The notes beneath the pieces are model-generated. The model saw only the letters and a list, made by a program, of their open reading frames with translations. It was not told where the DNA came from and ran no database searches. Source: an uncultured Veillonellaceae bacterium (lineage in GTDB: Bacteria > Bacillota > Negativicutes > Veillonellales > Megasphaeraceae). Taken from it: DNA of 12,838 nt. The stretch's first letter is position 1. Each line of letters opens with the position of its first letter. A program made the position numbers and the translations under genes. The stretch is taken from NCBI GenBank assembly GCA_900546795.1, contig UREG01000044.1:1-12838 (forward strand). The letters run 5' to 3'. Shown piece after piece: positions 1-6,786 of this stretch.

Positions 1-54
1 CATCAGAGCGAGACATCCCAAGATGAATATCTTATAGATTCTTTTCATTGCCAT
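1..54 (-). CDS. Possible N-terminus of an exported or lipid-anchored protein (partial)
   Basis: Read on the minus strand, an open frame starts at an ATG at 54 (or the in-frame ATG at 48) and runs off the left edge. It gives MAMKRIYKIFILGCLALM. A positive start (K4, R5, K8), a hydrophobic stretch and a cysteine after Ile-Leu-Gly resemble a signal peptide with an imperfect lipobox. No clear Shine-Dalgarno sequence precedes either ATG, and only 18 codons are visible. It would be divergent from the symporter at 132. No function can be given. Confidence 0.3.
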   Translation of the reverse strand, partial: MAMKRIYKIFILGCLALM

Positions 55-131
55 TGTCAATATATTTTTATTTAATAAAATTAGATAAAAAATATTTCGA
101 AATTATAAACTAACCGAGGGGGAGATTATGA

Positions 132-1352
132 ATGAATCTGTCTATTAAAATTTTTATTTCGTTGTTGATATCTGTATGTGCTGGGCTGCTGTTGGGGGAA
201 GAGCATTTACCGTGGCTAAAGATGTATTTGGCTCCCTTGGGAACCATGTTTATTAATTTAATTAAGATGATTATCGTACCGGTAGTCTTGGCGTCCTTGG
301 TATGCGGTGTTGCTAGTTTAGGGGATACAAAAAAATTGGGAAGAATTGGCGTAAAAGTAGTGCTGCTTTATATGTGTACTACTGCTGTTGCGTTAGTAAT
401 TGCGCTTGCATTGGCTTCTGTGCTGCAGCCGGGGATAGGAATGCATCTTGCAGCAGAGAAAGCGCCTGAAGTGAAAGCGGCTCCGGGATTTATGGAAGTA
501 TTGGTTGGCATGATTCCTGCAAATCCAGTAATGGTTATGGCTAAAGCGGATATGCTTCCTCTGATTATTTTTGCGCTGGCCCTGGGAATTGGAATCACCG
601 CGGTAGGAAAGAAAGGGGAGCCATTGCTGCAGGTATTTGACTCTCTTGCAGAAGTCAGCTATAAGTTGATTGCCATGATTATGGAATTAGCTCCATATGG
701 TGTGTTTGCTTTATTGGTTCCGGTAGTAGCTGCAAATGGACCGCGCGTATTACTGCCGCTGTTATCGGTTATAGGGACGGTCTATTTAGGCTGCATACTG
801 CATGCTGTTCTGGTATATTCTTCTATTGTATCGGCTATAGGAAAAATGAGCCCTGTAAAATTTTTCAAAGGTATATCGGAAACGATGCTGATGGGATTTA
901 CTACATGCAGTTCTGCAGCTTCCTTGCCAATCAATATGAAGAACTGTGAAGAAAAACTGGGAGCAGATAAGTCTATCGCAAGTTTTGTGCTGCCGTTGGG
1001 CGCAACGATCAATATGGATGGGACTGCAATTTACCAAGGTGTTTGTGCTATTTTTATTGCCAATGTGTATGGGATTGATTTGACGGCAGGGCAAATGCTG
1101 ATGATTGTGCTGACCGGTACTTTGGCCTCGGTGGGAACGGCAGGCGTTCCGGGTGCCGGTGTCATCATGCTGGCGCTCGTATTGCAGACTGTAGGGCTGC
1201 CGATGGAAGGATTGGCTCTGGTTGCAGGGATTGACCGTGTACTGGATATGATCCGGACGTGCCTCAATATTACTGGAGACGCGGCAGTTACGATCGCGGT
1301 TAGTGCCAGCGAAGGAAAGACTGGAAATGATATAGAAGGAAATAAAGCATAA
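132..1352 (+). CDS. Dicarboxylate/amino acid:cation symporter (DAACS, GltP/DctA type)
   Basis: Inner-membrane secondary transporter of 406 residues, the normal family length, almost entirely hydrophobic. The family takes up acidic amino acids or C4-dicarboxylates with Na+ or H+. Visible signatures are the serine-rich re-entrant loop (FTTCSSAASLP, residues 256-266), NMDGTA (294-299, cation site), the second hairpin ASVGTAGVPGAG (332-343) and the TM8 motif DMIRTCLNITGD (372-383). In TM8, D372 and R375 sit where archaeal GltPh has its substrate-binding Asp394 and Arg397; the arginine favours acidic substrates over neutral ones. The exact substrate cannot be read from sequence. The start at 132 has AGGGGGAG at 117-124, seven bases upstream; an ATG at 128 is out of frame and stops after six codons. 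The gene is followed by a strong terminator and is probably monocistronic. Its location beside the citrate cluster does not prove a link, because the intervening gene is on the other strand. Confidence 0.93.
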   Translation: MNLSIKIFISLLISVCAGLLLGEEHLPWLKMYLAPLGTMFINLIKMIIVPVVLASLVCGVASLGDTKKLGRIGVKVVLLYMCTTAVALVIALALASVLQPGIGMHLAAEKAPEVKAAPGFMEVLVGMIPANPVMVMAKADMLPLIIFALALGIGITAVGKKGEPLLQVFDSLAEVSYKLIAMIMELAPYGVFALLVPVVAANGPRVLLPLLSVIGTVYLGCILHAVLVYSSIVSAIGKMSPVKFFKGISETMLMGFTTCSSAASLPINMKNCEEKLGADKSIASFVLPLGATINMDGTAIYQGVCAIFIANVYGIDLTAGQMLMIVLTGTLASVGTAGVPGAGVIMLALVLQTVGLPMEGLALVAGIDRVLDMIRTCLNITGDAAVTIAVSASEGKTGNDIEGNKA

Positions 1353-1372
1353 ATAAGAAGAGGGATTAGGGT

Positions 1373-1417
1373 GAATAAATAAAAAACCTGGCAATTAGCC
1401 AGGTTTTTTATTTATTC
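1373..1417. terminator. Bidirectional intrinsic terminator
   Basis: A perfect 20-bp inverted repeat (1373-1392 and 1398-1417) with a five-base loop AATTA. The GC core is CCTGGC/GCCAGG, with A and T tracts on both sides, so a T-rich tail forms in either direction. It sits between the converging ends of the symporter gene (stop at 1352) and the DUF898-like gene. The stop codon of the latter (1412-1414) lies inside the stem. Confidence 0.92.
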
Positions 1418-1756
1418 GAAATGAGTGTGTTTAGTTTTCCATTGCTGCATTTTATTGAACAGCCATAAAGAATAGATGCCGAATGTAATGAGTGTGAAAA
1501 ACCACCATTTGATATAACTGCCAAATAATTGCAGACCGGTTCCGTCAAAATACAGCCGGCGTCCGTCAATAATCGTGTTGCGGCAAATCCAACGCTGCAT
1601 GGCTGTTTCAACCCAGGGAACAGCCAGCCCGACGGTAATGGCGAGAACTAACATATAAAGAAGAACATAGAGAATAAACATAAGAACGCCGCCTTCAAAA
1701 CGGGAACCTTTTTCTTTTGGATTTCTTGTGGGGGAACATTCCGTAATAGGATTCAT
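1412..1756 (-). CDS. Small DUF898-like membrane protein
   Basis: A 114-residue protein with two predicted membrane segments, about residues 23-47 and 79-100, joined by a loop of about 30 residues. The loop and second segment read TIIDGRRLYFDGTGLQLFG then IKWWFFTLITFGIYSLW. That pattern resembles the repeat unit of the DUF898/YjgN family and related small Bacillota proteins, where it often ends a short membrane protein. Function is unknown. The N-terminal 22 residues are polar and would be cytoplasmic or a linker. The start at 1756 is supported by AGAGGTG (complement of 1761-1767) just upstream. Transcription probably begins at the promoter at 1796-1823 and ends at the hairpin overlapping its stop codon. 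Read-through from citXG upstream is possible, since no terminator is seen between them. The family assignment is from memory of the motif and is moderate. Confidence 0.75.
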   Translation of the reverse strand: MNPITECSPTRNPKEKGSRFEGGVLMFILYVLLYMLVLAITVGLAVPWVETAMQRWICRNTIIDGRRLYFDGTGLQLFGSYIKWWFFTLITFGIYSLWLFNKMQQWKTKHTHFE

Positions 1757-1795
1757 GGGACACCTCTTTCACAGTAGATAAAGTTTTCTTTTTAT

Positions 1796-1823
1796 ATCAT
1801 ATCATGAGAAGAAAACATATCAA
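1796..1823 (-). promoter_or_regulatory. Probable sigma-A promoter for the DUF898-like gene
   Basis: On the minus strand TTGATA (complement of 1818-1823) and TATGAT (complement of 1796-1801) are separated by 16 bp. Each matches five of six consensus bases. The start of transcription would be near 1789, giving a 5' leader of about 33 bases before the ATG at 1756. Confidence 0.5.
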
Positions 1824-1879
1824 ACTCAAATGGAGGAGGTATCTAGATAAAGGAAAAGAGAGTTTATGGATATATTGTT

Positions 1880-3244
1880 TTAGAATGTGGTGCTATGATC
1901 CAATTTATAAAGAAAATAGGTAAGGCTCAGCATGTCCGCAGAACCTCCAGGAGAAAGTCGCTGAGCGGTAAACTCTCGGTCAATGTTCCATAGCTGTTTT
2001 TCCCAGTCGTCAGATTCGAATAGCCCCTGTTGGATTACTTTGGCGGCGGTCGACTGTACTTCCCGCAGAGTGGAGAGTGTGGGCTGACGATTGAGTATAG
2101 CTGTATCCTCTACGACGGACATCAGGGAAAACAATGTTTTAAGCAAAGCTTTGCGAAGCGGTATGCCGCTATGCAGTGCTGCTGATAAAGTAGGGAGCCC
2201 CTTCAGCCGAATAGATGGAAAACCATTTTCTGCTTCTCCTCGAATTCCGGTAATGCCATAAATTTGAAAAAAGCGTTGACCGGCTGTTGGCTTTTGGTTA
2301 GGGACAGCTAACTCTTTCGTGAGGTTTTGGGTAAGAAAAGGGAGCTCTTTTAAAATCAAGGAAGAGGAGAGCTGTGTTGTCTGCCGGGAAAGATATCCAG
2401 CTGTTCCTAAAAGTAAAGCCATGGAAAAGATAAGTCCTTTATGAGTATTAATTTGTTGAGTAGACTGGAACATAGCATTTTCTGCTTGCTGCCCGAGGAT
2501 TCGAAGTGTAGGAAAGAGTGTAGGCAGAGGTTCAGCATGTTGAGCTCCTGCTTGAAAAAAACGGGAAAAATAGTGAGAAAGCGCTGCGCTGCTGGATAAA
2601 AAGGTGAAAAAATCCATATCGGTATGAGAGCCGGAATGAATCGGGTCTACTAGACCGGGTGAAGGAAAAGCTGCTGCTTCGAATAACGCGGCTTCAGTTG
2701 CAAGAGCCCCTATGGCGATAGCTTGAGAAGATAAGGCTTTTGTTTTTTCAACTTTAAACTCCGTTAAAAGTTCTTGGATTTTATTTTGCAGCTCGGCGGC
2801 AGAATGTTTCCGCAGCCGCATGCAGACGACCGCGTTATGATTACATAATAGACAGGTGCGGCCTTGTTTTCGATAAGGCGAGGAAATAGTCTGGCGATTC
2901 GAGTCATATATATCTATATCGAAAAGGCGGGCATATGGATAGGCAGTTTCAATTTGGCAGGCTCGCTCTTTGATAGAGTAAGCGGAATCGGTATGGAGCG
3001 CCAGAAGCCCTTGCGGGCCTGTGGGATCGAAATAAAGTTCTTCCATAGCAATGGAAGGAAAGGCTTGATGAAGCTGCGTAATTCCTTCTTTGAATAACTC
3101 TCTTAGCAGAAAGGAATCTTTAATTGCCCCTGGAATAGATAGAGTTAGTTGAATGATGGTGTGATTAGGATAAGCATCATGCATGCAAAAACGCCGTTTT
3201 ACATGGCGCTCGCGGGAGTCTAGTATAGAAGCGGTATGAATCAT
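1880..3244 (-). CDS. citXG: CitXG fusion: holo-citrate lyase synthase and triphosphoribosyl-dephospho-CoA synthase
   Basis: A 454-residue bifunctional enzyme that makes and installs the citrate lyase prosthetic group. The CitX half (about 1-165) transfers phosphoribosyl-dephospho-CoA to a serine of CitD. It shows PGAIKDS (38-44), LFDIDI (107-112) and the CLLC...C cluster (131-134, 141). The CitG half (about 170-454) makes the triphosphoribosyl-dephospho-CoA precursor from ATP and dephospho-CoA. It shows PSPGLVDPIHSGSHTDMD (194-211), NTHKG (266-270), ITGIRGEAENGFPS (331-344) and SPGGSADML (431-439). In many bacteria these are two genes; fused CitXG proteins are known in some lineages. The start at 3244 lies four bases after the citC stop, and AAAGGA inside the end of citC is the likely ribosome site, so translation is probably coupled. 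The long start is preferred over Met21 because residues 7-18 match the conserved CitX N-terminus. No terminator is seen downstream. Confidence 0.93.
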   Translation of the reverse strand: MIHTASILDSRERHVKRRFCMHDAYPNHTIIQLTLSIPGAIKDSFLLRELFKEGITQLHQAFPSIAMEELYFDPTGPQGLLALHTDSAYSIKERACQIETAYPYARLFDIDIYDSNRQTISSPYRKQGRTCLLCNHNAVVCMRLRKHSAAELQNKIQELLTEFKVEKTKALSSQAIAIGALATEAALFEAAAFPSPGLVDPIHSGSHTDMDFFTFLSSSAALSHYFSRFFQAGAQHAEPLPTLFPTLRILGQQAENAMFQSTQQINTHKGLIFSMALLLGTAGYLSRQTTQLSSSLILKELPFLTQNLTKELAVPNQKPTAGQRFFQIYGITGIRGEAENGFPSIRLKGLPTLSAALHSGIPLRKALLKTLFSLMSVVEDTAILNRQPTLSTLREVQSTAAKVIQQGLFESDDWEKQLWNIDREFTAQRLSPGGSADMLSLTYFLYKLDHSTTF

Positions 3245-3248
3245 GGTA

Positions 3249-4280
3249 TTATCGGTCCTTTATCAAGTATTGCCGCAGTGCTTCGCCTTGCGAAGACTGT
3301 AGGAATTCTAATGTTGCAGCGGGAACTAACGGAACGATTGCCTGCCAGTTTTGTTCTAGCCATAATTGGCGTACAACAGAAGCTGAAATAGCTGTTCCAT
3401 TCAGCTCTTTTCGTTTGAGCTCATAAAGAGAGATCTGGTGAGAGGATAAGATAGAGCGCAGTGAATGATTATAGACGGCTGTAACTTTATCCGTCGGTTC
3501 TGTTCCGACATATCGCTTTTGAATATGAAAGAGGGGAGCGATTTGAGAACCGAAAATTTCTGCATCCAGAGATGTTTGGGCGAATAGAGCTTCTTCTTTT
3601 TTCAAAAAGTAAGAAGGGAAAGTTCCTTGTGAGATTATATAGGGGCCGCTTGGACAAATAGTAAGATTCGATAGATGCGCTGTTCCCCGTTTAACAAGAT
3701 CTAAGCGAATGGAAAAAGGCAGCGCAGAACGGTTTTCTTCTACGATAAAGAGCAGAACAGACGATTCTTTTTGACAAACTTCCTCCAGCAAATATTGGTG
3801 TCCGCAGGTAAATGGATTTGCATTCATGACGACTGCAGCATGTGCTCTATTTGGATCAATAGAATAGGTTTGCATTTGGCGCTGGCCCCACTGCTGCGGC
3901 GTTAAGCTGCCAAACTCTAATAGTGCTGCATACTCCGTTTTAGCTAGTAAGCGAAATCCAATATCAGTAAAAGCATAGATATATTGCGGCTTAGTAAAGA
4001 GTTGGAAATAAAAAATACCGCGGGAAGCGCCGAAAGCCAGTAATTCAGAAAGCAATGTGTTCACGAGTCCCTCTCCTTGGCAGTGCGGGGATACGGCGAC
4101 ATTACGGATTACATAGCCAGATAGCGAAGCGGTTGCCAACAGTTCATCGGTATCATCATAGATGCCTAAACAACAGTCAATGGCTTCTTTATCGTATGTA
4201 AGGTGATGAGCAGATAAAAAATTCAGCAGTTGTGTATATTCATAAGGATTAGATAAAGAAATATAGCGGAGTGTTGTCAT
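3249..4280 (-). CDS. citC: [Citrate (pro-3S)-lyase] ligase
   Basis: A 343-residue cytoplasmic enzyme that uses ATP and acetate to acetylate the thiol of the citrate lyase prosthetic group, switching the lyase on. The N-terminal part (about 1-125) is a GNAT-like acetyltransferase fold with VAVSPHCQGEGL (61-72). The C-terminal part is a nucleotidyltransferase domain with NPFTCGH (155-161, the HxGH-type ATP site), YVGTEPTD (257-264) and ISASVVR (298-304, the ISxxxxR-type motif). The length is normal for CitC. The start at 4280 has AAGGAG eight bases upstream. It is first gene of a two-gene minus-strand operon with citXG and diverges from citA; the 145-bp gap carries a palindromic operator candidate. 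Having citC on the opposite strand from citDEF is a departure from the common citCDEFXG order. Confidence 0.95.
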   Translation of the reverse strand: MTTLRYISLSNPYEYTQLLNFLSAHHLTYDKEAIDCCLGIYDDTDELLATASLSGYVIRNVAVSPHCQGEGLVNTLLSELLAFGASRGIFYFQLFTKPQYIYAFTDIGFRLLAKTEYAALLEFGSLTPQQWGQRQMQTYSIDPNRAHAAVVMNANPFTCGHQYLLEEVCQKESSVLLFIVEENRSALPFSIRLDLVKRGTAHLSNLTICPSGPYIISQGTFPSYFLKKEEALFAQTSLDAEIFGSQIAPLFHIQKRYVGTEPTDKVTAVYNHSLRSILSSHQISLYELKRKELNGTAISASVVRQLWLEQNWQAIVPLVPAATLEFLQSSQGEALRQYLIKDR

Positions 4281-4312
4281 GATATGTTCTCCTTCTAATC
4301 AAGATTTATTTT

Positions 4313-4343
4313 AGTATACACTGCTGATAGATACTCTTGTCAT
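4313..4343 (-). promoter_or_regulatory. Possible citC-citXG promoter
   Basis: On the minus strand TATACT (complement of 4313-4318) is a good -10 hexamer. ATGACA (complement of 4338-4343) lies 19 bp upstream, a long spacer that suits an activator-dependent promoter. With a start near 4306, the palindrome at 4342-4362 would be centred about 46 bp upstream and would just touch the -35 box. Confidence 0.4.
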
Positions 4344-4362
4344 TTACATAAGTTACGTAAAT
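4342..4362. promoter_or_regulatory. Palindromic operator candidate for the CitB-like regulator, citC/citA intergenic
   Basis: An interrupted palindrome with arms ATTTACATAA and TTACGTAAAT around a central G at 4352. Nine of the ten arm positions pair. It is in the divergent region between citC and the sensor kinase, where one site can serve both. The half-site TTAYRTAAAT recurs at 6681-6702 in front of the transporter gene. Sequence and position are seen directly; binding by the local response regulator is inferred. Confidence 0.55.
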
Positions 4363-4425
4363 CAAACAAAAATTATTATATATGGTAAAATTAATTGAGA
4401 AAACAAAGATAATGGATGGTGTAGT

Positions 4426-6003
4426 ATGCAATTACGAACAAAATTAGTGGTGTTAGTGATGACGCTGCTGATGCTGCTGCTTTCAGTGATGTATGCAGTT
4501 TTGCAGGAAAATGAAGATATGTATGTGCGCGAAGAGGTGGCGAACCGGGCTCGGTCTATATCCCGGGTAATTGCATTGTCAACTAAGATTCCAAACTGGA
4601 TAGAAAATCCAGAGAAATATGAAAACATACAGGAATTGGCAGAACAGCTTCGGATAGAGGCTGAAGTCGATTTTGTTGTGGTATTTAAAAATGATGGAAT
4701 TCGGATCTCTCATCCAGATGTACAGAAAATAGGACAACATATTGAAGGAAATGATGAACGCCGAGCCCTGGAAGGGGAAGAATATATTTCTGTTGCGCAA
4801 GGCAGCCGGGGAAAATCAATTAGGGCGTTTTGTCCAATATTTCATGAGGGAGTTCAAGTAGGCGCAGTAGTAACAGGGGTATCAATGGAAGAAGTGGAAG
4901 CAGCGATTCATAAGAGAAATATGCAGATGCTGGGCGCTTTGGTGTTTGTATTTGCGATTGGACTTAGTGTAACGCTGCTTGTTGCAAATAAAATCAAGAA
5001 ATCTTTGCTCGGAATGGAGCCGCAGGCATTAGCCCAGATGACTGTAGAACGAAATACAATTATCCAATCTGTATGTGAAGGTATTTTGGTGATTGATCAG
5101 AATGGATTTTTAAAAATTGTAAATGACGAAGCCAAGCGCATACTGGAACAGGCTGGGATTACGGACAATCTGGTTGGCAAGCAGGCTAATAAAGTGATAC
5201 CGCATACACGGATGATGGATATTGTCTTGACTGGAAAATCAGAGCTGAACCAAGAACAAAAAGTTAATAACAAGACAATTTTAACGAATCGGGTTCCATT
5301 GATCGTCGAGGGAAAGATCGTAGGGGCTATTGCTACATTTCGAGATTTAAACGATGTAAAAGCGCTGTCGGAAGAGTTGACTGGCGTAAAAAATTATGTA
5401 GAAGCACTGCGGGCAAGAGCACATGAATATCGGAATACACTCCATGTTATCAGCGGATTAGCATTGAATGAAGAATACGATAAATTAGCGGCGTATATCC
5501 GGCATCTATCGCTGACCAATGAGTCGGAGTTTAAAGAACTCAATGTGCAGGTAAAAGACCCGGTAGTATCTGCGTTTTTGCAGAGCAAACGAAGCCGAAG
5601 CAGAGAACTGGGAGTTGAATTAATTTTTGATAAAAATATGTATATTCCAGAGATCAGTGATGAAGGATTACAAAATGCTATGGTTACGATTTTAGGAAAT
5701 CTGCTGGATAATGCAATGGAAGCTGTACAGTTCTCTGCATGTAAACAGGTGCGGCTGTATGTGATGGGAGATAGTGCAACTTGGAAGATTGAGGTAGCGG
5801 ATATGGGATGCGGATTGCAGGGAGATATCCATGATGTATTAAAAAAGGGTTTTTCCACTAAAGGAAAAAACCGTGGGTTTGGATTGTATTTAGTAGCTAG
5901 AACAGTCAAACGGTTCAATGGTAAATTGGGAATACAGCCCAATGAGCCTAACGGAACCATTTTTTGTGTGACCTTATGTCTGGAAAAGGAGAAAACGGAA
6001 TGA
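4426..6003 (+). CDS. citA: CitA/DcuS-family sensor histidine kinase
   Basis: A 525-residue membrane kinase that should sense external citrate or a related di/tricarboxylate. It has a short N-terminal membrane helix (about 7-26), an extracytoplasmic PAS-like domain (about 30-160), a second membrane helix (about 167-187), a cytoplasmic PAS domain (about 205-310) and a kinase core. The sensor domain shows GIRISHP (91-97) and GSRGKSIR (126-133), matching the pattern of carboxylate-contacting Arg/His and Ser/Arg/Lys residues in CitA/DcuS sensors. His333 in RAHEYRNTLHVISGL is the phosphoacceptor. The ATPase domain has NLLDNAMEAV (425-434), DMGCG (459-463), GFST (475-478) and GFGLYLV (484-490). The start at 4426 has only a weak ribosome site (GGATGGTG), so it may be made at low level. 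It overlaps citB by ATGA, so the two are translated together. The carboxylate specificity is inferred from the surrounding citrate genes. Confidence 0.92.
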   Translation: MQLRTKLVVLVMTLLMLLLSVMYAVLQENEDMYVREEVANRARSISRVIALSTKIPNWIENPEKYENIQELAEQLRIEAEVDFVVVFKNDGIRISHPDVQKIGQHIEGNDERRALEGEEYISVAQGSRGKSIRAFCPIFHEGVQVGAVVTGVSMEEVEAAIHKRNMQMLGALVFVFAIGLSVTLLVANKIKKSLLGMEPQALAQMTVERNTIIQSVCEGILVIDQNGFLKIVNDEAKRILEQAGITDNLVGKQANKVIPHTRMMDIVLTGKSELNQEQKVNNKTILTNRVPLIVEGKIVGAIATFRDLNDVKALSEELTGVKNYVEALRARAHEYRNTLHVISGLALNEEYDKLAAYIRHLSLTNESEFKELNVQVKDPVVSAFLQSKRSRSRELGVELIFDKNMYIPEISDEGLQNAMVTILGNLLDNAMEAVQFSACKQVRLYVMGDSATWKIEVADMGCGLQGDIHDVLKKGFSTKGKNRGFGLYLVARTVKRFNGKLGIQPNEPNGTIFCVTLCLEKEKTE

Positions 6004-6677
6004 TAAAAGTATTAATTGTAGAGGACGATCCCATGGTAGCAGAAATTAATCGGGAATATTTGCGCCGTGTTGCTGGACTGAGTTTGGTTGGAATAGTAAA
6101 AAATGGGATGGAAGCATTTTCCTTTTTAGAAAGGCAGAAAGTAGAATTAATTCTATTAGATGTATTTATGCCGCAGATGGATGGGATAACTTTTTTGCAG
6201 GAAGTAAAAAAGAAATATCCTGAAATAGACATATTGATGATTACTGCAGCACAGTCGAAAGAGAAGGTACGCAAAGCATTGAGTCTGGGGGTAGTTGATT
6301 ATATTATTAAGCCATTTACCTTTGAGCGGATTCAGATTGCACTGACTTCTTATTTAGAGCGGCGGCGAATTTTAGAAGATGACAGTGATATTGATCAGTC
6401 TATTTTGGATACTGCTTTGTTTATGCCTAAGACAGAACGGCAGGGAGATCTTCCAAAAGGAATAGAAATGCAGACTTTGCGGCGGGTACAGGGTGCGGCA
6501 GAAAAAATGGAAGCGGCTTTTAGTACGCAGGAGCTTGCCGATGTGGTGGGAATATCCCGAATTTCTATGAGAAAGTATTTGAATCATTTGGAGCAAATGG
6601 GAGTTGTTCACGGTACATTGACATATCGTACAAAAGGACGTCCAATACAACTGTATACGTATAACAAGTGGCATTAA
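6000..6677 (+). CDS. citB: CitB/DpiA-family response regulator
   Basis: A 225-residue DNA-binding regulator, partner of the kinase just upstream. The receiver domain (1-120) has the acidic pair E8-D9-D10, phosphorylated D54 in LLDVFMPQMDG, T82 and K104 (IIKPF). The C-terminal part carries a helix-turn-helix (about residues 172-210, TQELADVVGISRISMRKYL) typical of the CitB/DcuR/CitT group rather than OmpR or NarL. I start it at 6000 because this ATG overlaps the kinase stop as ATGA, opens directly into the conserved MIKVLIVEDDP and has AAGGAG at 5986-5991, eight bases away. An in-frame ATG at 5964 would add 12 unconserved residues lying inside citA. It likely activates citC-citXG and citS-citDEF through the palindromes at 4342 and 6681. 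Confidence 0.93.
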   Translation: MIKVLIVEDDPMVAEINREYLRRVAGLSLVGIVKNGMEAFSFLERQKVELILLDVFMPQMDGITFLQEVKKKYPEIDILMITAAQSKEKVRKALSLGVVDYIIKPFTFERIQIALTSYLERRRILEDDSDIDQSILDTALFMPKTERQGDLPKGIEMQTLRRVQGAAEKMEAAFSTQELADVVGISRISMRKYLNHLEQMGVVHGTLTYRTKGRPIQLYTYNKWH

Positions 6678-6680
6678 AGT

Positions 6681-6702
6681 TATTTCGTAAATTACATAAA
6701 TC
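6681..6702. promoter_or_regulatory. Second copy of the operator motif, upstream of citS
   Basis: This site lines up without gaps with the palindrome at 4342-4363 and shares 15 of 22 positions, including TTACRTAAATC at its right end. It is less symmetric; inner arms GTAA and TTAC around 6691 pair perfectly. It begins just after the citB stop codon and is centred about 66 bp upstream of the predicted citS transcription start, a plausible activator position. Binding by the CitB-like regulator is inferred from the two sites' similarity and locations. Confidence 0.5.
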
Positions 6703-6722
6703 TCACTTATATTCCCGATTAT

Positions 6723-6750
6723 ATGACCCCTTTTCGAATGATGGTATAGT
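6723..6750 (+). promoter_or_regulatory. Probable promoter of the citS-citD-citE-citF operon
   Basis: TATAGT at 6745-6750 is preceded by TG at 6742-6743, an extended -10 element. ATGACC at 6723-6728 is a partial -35 (four of six) with a 16-bp spacer. Transcription would begin near 6757. The weak -35 fits a need for an activator bound at 6681-6702. Confidence 0.5.
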
Positions 6751-6786
6751 GAAGGCACAGAAATCATTTGAAAGGGGTTTTTATGT

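Noticed and set aside
94..103. Perfect 10-bp palindrome ATTTCGAAAT upstream of the symporter, loosely like the operator at 6681
   Set aside because: It aligns with the cit motif only if a gap is allowed, lacks the TTAYRTAAAT half-site, and the region is very AT-rich, so chance is likely.
786..1394. Minus-strand frame of 202 codons opposite the symporter gene
   Set aside because: It is antisense to a gene with clear family motifs, has no recognisable protein content, and crosses the terminator.
5394..5960. Minus-strand frame of 188 codons opposite the kinase domain
   Set aside because: It is complementary to the conserved kinase core and shows no ribosome site or motif.
5964..5999. Longer start for the response regulator
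   Set aside because: The extra 12 residues lie inside citA and precede the receiver domain's normal first residues; the ATGA overlap at 6000 has the good ribosome site.
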